Source: JBCDGZ01 sp038750655
Lineage (GTDB): Bacteria; Bacteroidota; Bacteroidia; Chitinophagales; Saprospiraceae
DNA length: 27,629 nt
Reading direction: 5' to 3'
Assembly (NCBI GenBank): GCA_038750655.1
Contig: JBCDGZ010000110.1
Location: 1-27,629 of the forward strand
Shown: in pieces, positions 23,984-27,629 of the stretch
Layout: every line of letters starts with the position of its first letter
How positions within the stretch are numbered: the stretch's first letter is position 1
Made by a program: the position numbers and the translations under genes
The notes under the pieces: model-generated
The model's input: the letters and a program-made list of their open reading frames with translations, nothing else
The model's database searches: none
What the model was told of the DNA's origin: nothing

Positions 23984-25293
23984 TGAAGAATATCTGCCTC
24001 CTTTTTGCCTTTCTGTTTAGTTCTACTTTGATGGCCCAGCATTGGGTGGTTTCGGAGATGGCGGCGATGCCCGAGCGGGTCAGCAATAATGCGGTTGCCG
24101 AGGGTTTTGTGAATGGGGTTCCCTATGTGTATTCTTTTGGGGGAATTGATTCCACGAAGATTTTTTCGGGCATCCATCTGCGTTCTTTTCGCTACAATAC
24201 GCAGCTAGACGAATGGGAAGGCATTCCAGCTTTGCCTGATACTTTGGGTAAAATTGCGGCGGGGGCCAGCCGCGTCGGGGATATTATCTATATCATTGGG
24301 GGCTACCATGTTTTTAGCAATGGGGACGAGAAATCTTCGGATCGGGTGCATCGCTATGATGTCAACAGCAATACTTATTTGAGCGATGGTGCCCCCATTC
24401 CGGTGGCGATTGATGATCAGGTGCAGGCGGTATGGCGCGACAGTTTGATTTTTGTGGTAACGGGGTGGAGTGATACGCGCAATGTGCCGGATGTTCAGAT
24501 TTACGATCCAGCAAATGATAGGTGGACGGTGGGAACGCCGGTTCCGAATAGCAATAGCTATCTATCCTTCGGGGCCTCCGGCTCTATCGTCGGAGACACG
24601 ATTTATTACTTTGGCGGGGCCAGCAATGCGACTTTTGGGCCGCAGGCCAATTTCCGCCGAGGGGTGATCAACCCTGATAATCCGGCGGAGATCAGCTGGT
24701 CGGCTTCGCTGCCGAATGCCAATCGCCGGGGCTACCGGATGGCGGCCACGACGGTAGGTCAGGAGGTGTATTGGATTGGGGGATCGGCGAATACGTATAA
24801 TTTTGATGGGCTGGCCTATGCGGATGGTTCGGGGGTGCCGCCGGCCAATCGGAGTTTAAGGTATGATGCGAGCCGTAGGCAGTGGGATCAAGATGACAGC
24901 AACGAGCTGCCGATGGACCTGCGCGGCATCGCCAATGTTACGGAGGAAGTCAAGTACCTCGCCGGCGGCATGCAAGCCAACCAATCCGTCAGCAACCGCA
25001 CCTTCCGCCTGGAACTCAATCAGACCAATTCCACCCGGGACGTATCCCTCGCCACGCGCATCCACGCTTATCCCAATCCCTCCCAGTCCATTGTGCAAGT
25101 AGAGATTCCTGCTCCTCTCCTCCCCCAAACCGGCCTATTGATCGATTCAGAGGGCAAGCTTTTGCAGATTTTTGAGTGTCATAGCTCGCCTTTGGCGCTT
25201 GATCTTGGGCGCTATGCGTCGGGGGTGTATTGGTTGTATTTTGAGGTGAAGGGAGAGCGGGTGGTGAAGAAGGTTGTGCGGGGTGGGTTTTGA
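23983..25293 (+). CDS. secreted Kelch-repeat protein with T9SS sorting domain
   Basis: The 436-residue protein is called from the ATG at 23983, which begins a clean signal peptide (MKNICLLFAFLFSSTLMAQ); a frame open from 23866 merely overlaps the GH31 gene. Kelch motifs (strand ending GG, then conserved Y and W) appear as YVYSFGG, IIYIIGGYH, LIFVVTGWSD..YDPANDRW, TIYYFGGAS, EVYWIGGS and VKYLAGG, enough for a six-bladed propeller. The last 80 residues are a type A sorting domain (IHAYPNPSQSIVQVEI ... GVYWLYFEVKGERVVKKVV). It is therefore exported by the type IX system and probably surface-bound, with unknown ligand. Sharing a TAATG junction with a cytoplasmic GH31 enzyme is notable. The middle of the gene is G-rich at third positions, unlike GH31. 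Confidence 0.88.
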   Translation: MKNICLLFAFLFSSTLMAQHWVVSEMAAMPERVSNNAVAEGFVNGVPYVYSFGGIDSTKIFSGIHLRSFRYNTQLDEWEGIPALPDTLGKIAAGASRVGDIIYIIGGYHVFSNGDEKSSDRVHRYDVNSNTYLSDGAPIPVAIDDQVQAVWRDSLIFVVTGWSDTRNVPDVQIYDPANDRWTVGTPVPNSNSYLSFGASGSIVGDTIYYFGGASNATFGPQANFRRGVINPDNPAEISWSASLPNANRRGYRMAATTVGQEVYWIGGSANTYNFDGLAYADGSGVPPANRSLRYDASRRQWDQDDSNELPMDLRGIANVTEEVKYLAGGMQANQSVSNRTFRLELNQTNSTRDVSLATRIHAYPNPSQSIVQVEIPAPLLPQTGLLIDSEGKLLQIFECHSSPLALDLGRYASGVYWLYFEVKGERVVKKVVRGGF

Positions 25294-25306
25294 TGGAGGC
25301 CACCCC
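25280..25306 (+). terminator. GC-rich hairpin at the end of the Kelch gene
   Basis: GGGGTGG (25280-25286) and CCACCCC (25300-25306) form a 7-bp stem with a 13-nt loop that contains the stop codon (25291-25293). No T tract follows, so it may be a transcript-end stabiliser or a chance fold. Confidence 0.3.
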
Positions 25307-25316
25307 ACAAACATAA

Positions 25317-25433
25317 TCATTCTATCTTAATTACCTTTTGGATTCCTCTCTCTACTTGCTGATCGTCATAAGCCTTTATAAAATAGATACCTTGGGGATA
25401 CTGTTCGAGATCTATATACTGCTCCAGGCTTTT
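25317..25433 (-). pseudogene. remnant of a T9SS C-terminal sorting domain
   Basis: On the minus strand 38 codons between two TGA triplets (25434-25436 upstream, 25317-25319 as the stop) translate to KSLEQYIDLEQYPQGIYFIKAY followed by DDQQVERGIQKVIKIE. This matches the last 35-40 residues of type A sorting domains, with the usual pattern ...IDL..YP.GIY.I......G......KVIK. There is no start codon and no upstream secreted domain in frame. It is most likely the tail of a lost secreted protein on the strand opposite the Kelch gene, left at the edge of an AT-rich segment. Confidence 0.7.
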
Positions 25434-25441
25434 TCATTTTC

Positions 25442-25454
25442 GGAGCATCGCTCC
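25442..25454. other. short perfect hairpin beside the T9SS remnant
   Basis: GGAGC (25442-25446) and GCTCC (25450-25454) make a 5-bp stem with loop ATC. It lies 6 nt past the upstream TGA that bounds the remnant. The remaining bases up to 25565 are AT-rich and show nothing else that can be supported. Confidence 0.35.
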
Positions 25455-25565
25455 CACAGGCGCAACAAAATATCAAGTAGATAAGAAAGTACCATTCAGG
25501 TTTTACCCAGCGGTGTTTCTGTTGTTTCATCAGGTATAATTTTTTATGATCAAGCTATAGTTTTT

Positions 25566-27554
25566 TTATTTTCTCAGCTCACGAATCCATTGATCAATAT
25601 CTTTTATTCTTGTATCCTCTGGATAGGATTTTTTGAAGTTTTCAAGTTTCTCAATAAGTTCAACTTCGTTTTTTTTGTTGTCCGAGTGCATAAGCTGCAT
25701 TAGCATTCCAAAATCAACTTCGTTGAGTATGTCAGAATCTGGATGCCTAACCTTGAATCGTTCAAAATCAGCTACTAGCCTTGGGGATGCTGAGTCTTCA
25801 TACATATATTGATAATCGAGTATTGCAAATTCTGAATTGTCAATCAAAAGGCTAGTAGGATATTTACTGTTGAACTTCTTTAGAGCATTCACAACCAAGC
25901 TGTAATTACATCCTCCGCAACCTCCATGACAAAAGAATATGGTATTACATATCCTATTTAGAGCTATTGCTTTAAAATATTCAATAGAATCGGCAGACAT
26001 TTCTATCTCACTAATGCTATCTCGATAGGCTACGTACGATCTGATGCTATCAATACTAGAACAGAAATACGATATACGCTCTAACTCATCCGCTTCGAAC
26101 AGACTCTTAAAATCATCATCATATTTTAATACTTGAGTGAAGTTCAAGTCTGACACATTGCTGTCTATTAGTGTTTGAAAACATTTGATTCTTTGCTCTT
26201 TGGGTAAAATCTCATTTTTGTAACAGCGCTGAAAATCGGCATCCGTTTCATATTCAATATTATTAAATGCGTTCATGCCTAAATGTTTAACTTTTGCTAA
26301 AATTTCTGGATGAGTTGAATTTGCGTATCTCTCCTCAATCGATTTTAGCTTAAACACCACATTAGACGCATTCCGTTCTTCGCTGATTTTAGTAGAATCA
26401 ACAAAATTTTTAAAATCTTGGAATTCGGCTAAATAATCGGCTATATTGAATATTGGACAATTCTGAATAAATGCTGTTTTTTCCCATATCTCTATTTTTT
26501 TCGCATAAAGCAAGTAGATGTGGCAATCGTCATATATCATTGACTTAAAATGCTCATTCTCTTGTATCGAGAAGTTATGACTTTGTCCAGAGATAGTATT
26601 TATGAAATAAAGTTGTCCAGGTCGATGAATCCATATGATATTATCATCATAGCTAAAATTAGGGCTGTGGCCATTCACTTTGGGGAGACGATATTCAAAG
26701 GTCGTTAACCCTTCGGTTTCGGTATTCAACCGGTCAATCTTATTTTTTCTTCTTCCGTAAATATATGGGTAATCTATTTTAACATTACTCAGTCGATTAC
26801 TAATCTTTAGCTCTTTTACGTCGGAAGATGTCGAGTAGAATAAATTATCTTTCTCTTGAAAAATCCCAATTCCACTTTTCGCTTTAAAGGGATACCCCTC
26901 ATAAGTATGCTCTCGTTTGTATAGTTGAATTCCGTTACGCCATGTCTTACTTTCAAGGTCATAAGTTATTTTAGAATCCAGGATCAAAGTCTTTTCATCT
27001 AACAATTGAGACCTTTTAATTCCCTCAAGAGGCAGATCGTTTACCTTTCTTATTTCCTCCGAAGCTGTGCCTTTAATATACAAGCCATGAGATGCAACAA
27101 AGTAAATTTTTGATCTACAGGGGACTATTCTCGTCACATACTTTATAGGAAGAAATTTAGCTTCCTTTATTTTTTGATCATATCTCAAAAGATTACGATC
27201 AGGCCCTCCAATCCAAACCACTGCGTTCTTTTTGTCATAATAAACCGGGCCGCTGCTTGAGTATATTTTCTTCCAATGTTTGTGCTCTAGTACTTGAGTA
27301 TCTTTTGTAATTAAATCAAACTCAAGCGTTGGATACTCAGAATTCTGAAATTCAACGATAACTTTATTTTTCTCAAATGGAGAGAATCTAACTGTCTGAG
27401 CATTTTCTTCAGTAAACTCAATTATTGATTTGGTTTCTGTTGTTCTAAAATGACAATTTCCACTATCTAATGATTGTGGAACACAACCAACAAAGAGCAG
27501 CATACTAAGAGATAGGTATATCATAATAGCGAAGAAGAAAACTGAAATTTTCAT
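25566..27554 (-). CDS. large lipoprotein of unknown function, AT-rich
   Basis: The 662-residue protein starts with a hydrophobic segment and a lipobox (LLFVG-C, lipidated Cys24), so it should be membrane-anchored. Residues of about 60-350 contain repeated short beta-strand units such as AVVWIGGPDRNLLRYD and NIIWIHRPGQLYFINT, which suggest a WD40/YVTN-like propeller. The C-terminal 300 residues are mainly helical and charged. A Cys-rich motif, CHGGCGGC (Cys542, Cys546, Cys549), could bind metal or form disulfides. No family was recognised. The gene and its flanks are clearly more AT-rich than the rest of the window and use many A/T-ending codons, a sign of later acquisition. It is isolated, with 272 bp behind it; the window ends 75 bp upstream of its start. 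Confidence 0.75.
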   Translation of the reverse strand: MKISVFFFAIMIYLSLSMLLFVGCVPQSLDSGNCHFRTTETKSIIEFTEENAQTVRFSPFEKNKVIVEFQNSEYPTLEFDLITKDTQVLEHKHWKKIYSSSGPVYYDKKNAVVWIGGPDRNLLRYDQKIKEAKFLPIKYVTRIVPCRSKIYFVASHGLYIKGTASEEIRKVNDLPLEGIKRSQLLDEKTLILDSKITYDLESKTWRNGIQLYKREHTYEGYPFKAKSGIGIFQEKDNLFYSTSSDVKELKISNRLSNVKIDYPYIYGRRKNKIDRLNTETEGLTTFEYRLPKVNGHSPNFSYDDNIIWIHRPGQLYFINTISGQSHNFSIQENEHFKSMIYDDCHIYLLYAKKIEIWEKTAFIQNCPIFNIADYLAEFQDFKNFVDSTKISEERNASNVVFKLKSIEERYANSTHPEILAKVKHLGMNAFNNIEYETDADFQRCYKNEILPKEQRIKCFQTLIDSNVSDLNFTQVLKYDDDFKSLFEADELERISYFCSSIDSIRSYVAYRDSISEIEMSADSIEYFKAIALNRICNTIFFCHGGCGGCNYSLVVNALKKFNSKYPTSLLIDNSEFAILDYQYMYEDSASPRLVADFERFKVRHPDSDILNEVDFGMLMQLMHSDNKKNEVELIEKLENFKKSYPEDTRIKDIDQWIRELRK

Positions 27555-27629
27555 AAGATATTCATTGAATTAATTTAGGCTTATTCCCTTCGCAATATAG
27601 CTTTCCGCAACCTTATCATATCTTCTAAA

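Overview
The window looks like a chromosomal segment of a Bacteroidota bacterium, most probably a Saprospiria/Lewinella-type marine or freshwater carbohydrate degrader. Four secreted proteins end in (or are remnants of) the YPNP-type C-terminal sorting domain used by the type IX secretion system. Several starts lack a clear Shine-Dalgarno sequence, and the best promoter matches are Bacteroidota-type TAnnTTTG -7 boxes. A futalosine hydrolase, an orphan DUF58 protein, DUF3810 and WG-repeat proteins fit the same group. This is inference from protein features only; no rRNA, tRNA, CRISPR array or intact insertion sequence was seen.

Layout. 1-760: the tail of an unknown gene and a secreted thioredoxin-fold protein, ended by a hairpin terminator. 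740-3298 (minus): a membrane-anchored DNA/RNA non-specific endonuclease followed 24 bp later by a HerA-type DUF853 ATPase. 3467-6200 (plus): GH1 glycosidase, a PorV/PorQ-like outer-membrane protein, and MqnB of menaquinone synthesis. 6197-15448 (minus): DUF3810 membrane protein, WG-repeat protein, a broken amidohydrolase fragment, two tandem giant YCF48/BNR propeller proteins and a GH5 cellulase-like enzyme; the last three are T9SS clients. 15577-18393 (plus): thioredoxin with a strong terminator, DUF58 protein, an inverted pair of heptanucleotide-repeat modules, PPK2 kinase and Hsp15. 18397-19287 (minus): 3-hydroxyacyl-CoA dehydrogenase. 19288-19771: a gene-free 484-bp divergent region with an orphan terminator-like hairpin and the best promoter of the window. 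19772-25293 (plus): GlpD, GH31 alpha-glucosidase and a secreted Kelch protein. 25294-27629: an AT-rich zone with a decayed T9SS sorting-domain fragment and a large lipoprotein of unknown function.

Functionally most of the window is ordinary metabolism and envelope biology: glycan breakdown (GH1, GH5, GH31), glycerol-3-phosphate oxidation feeding the menaquinone pool (GlpD, MqnB), polyphosphate use (PPK2), redox (two thioredoxin-fold proteins) and surface display. No clearly new multi-gene system was found. The features most worth a second look are the inverted heptamer modules before ppk2, the endonuclease-HerA pair, the mosaic conservation of the propeller paralogs, two gene remnants visible only as short fragments, the orphan hairpin upstream of glpD, and the compositionally foreign lipoprotein with a Cys-rich motif.
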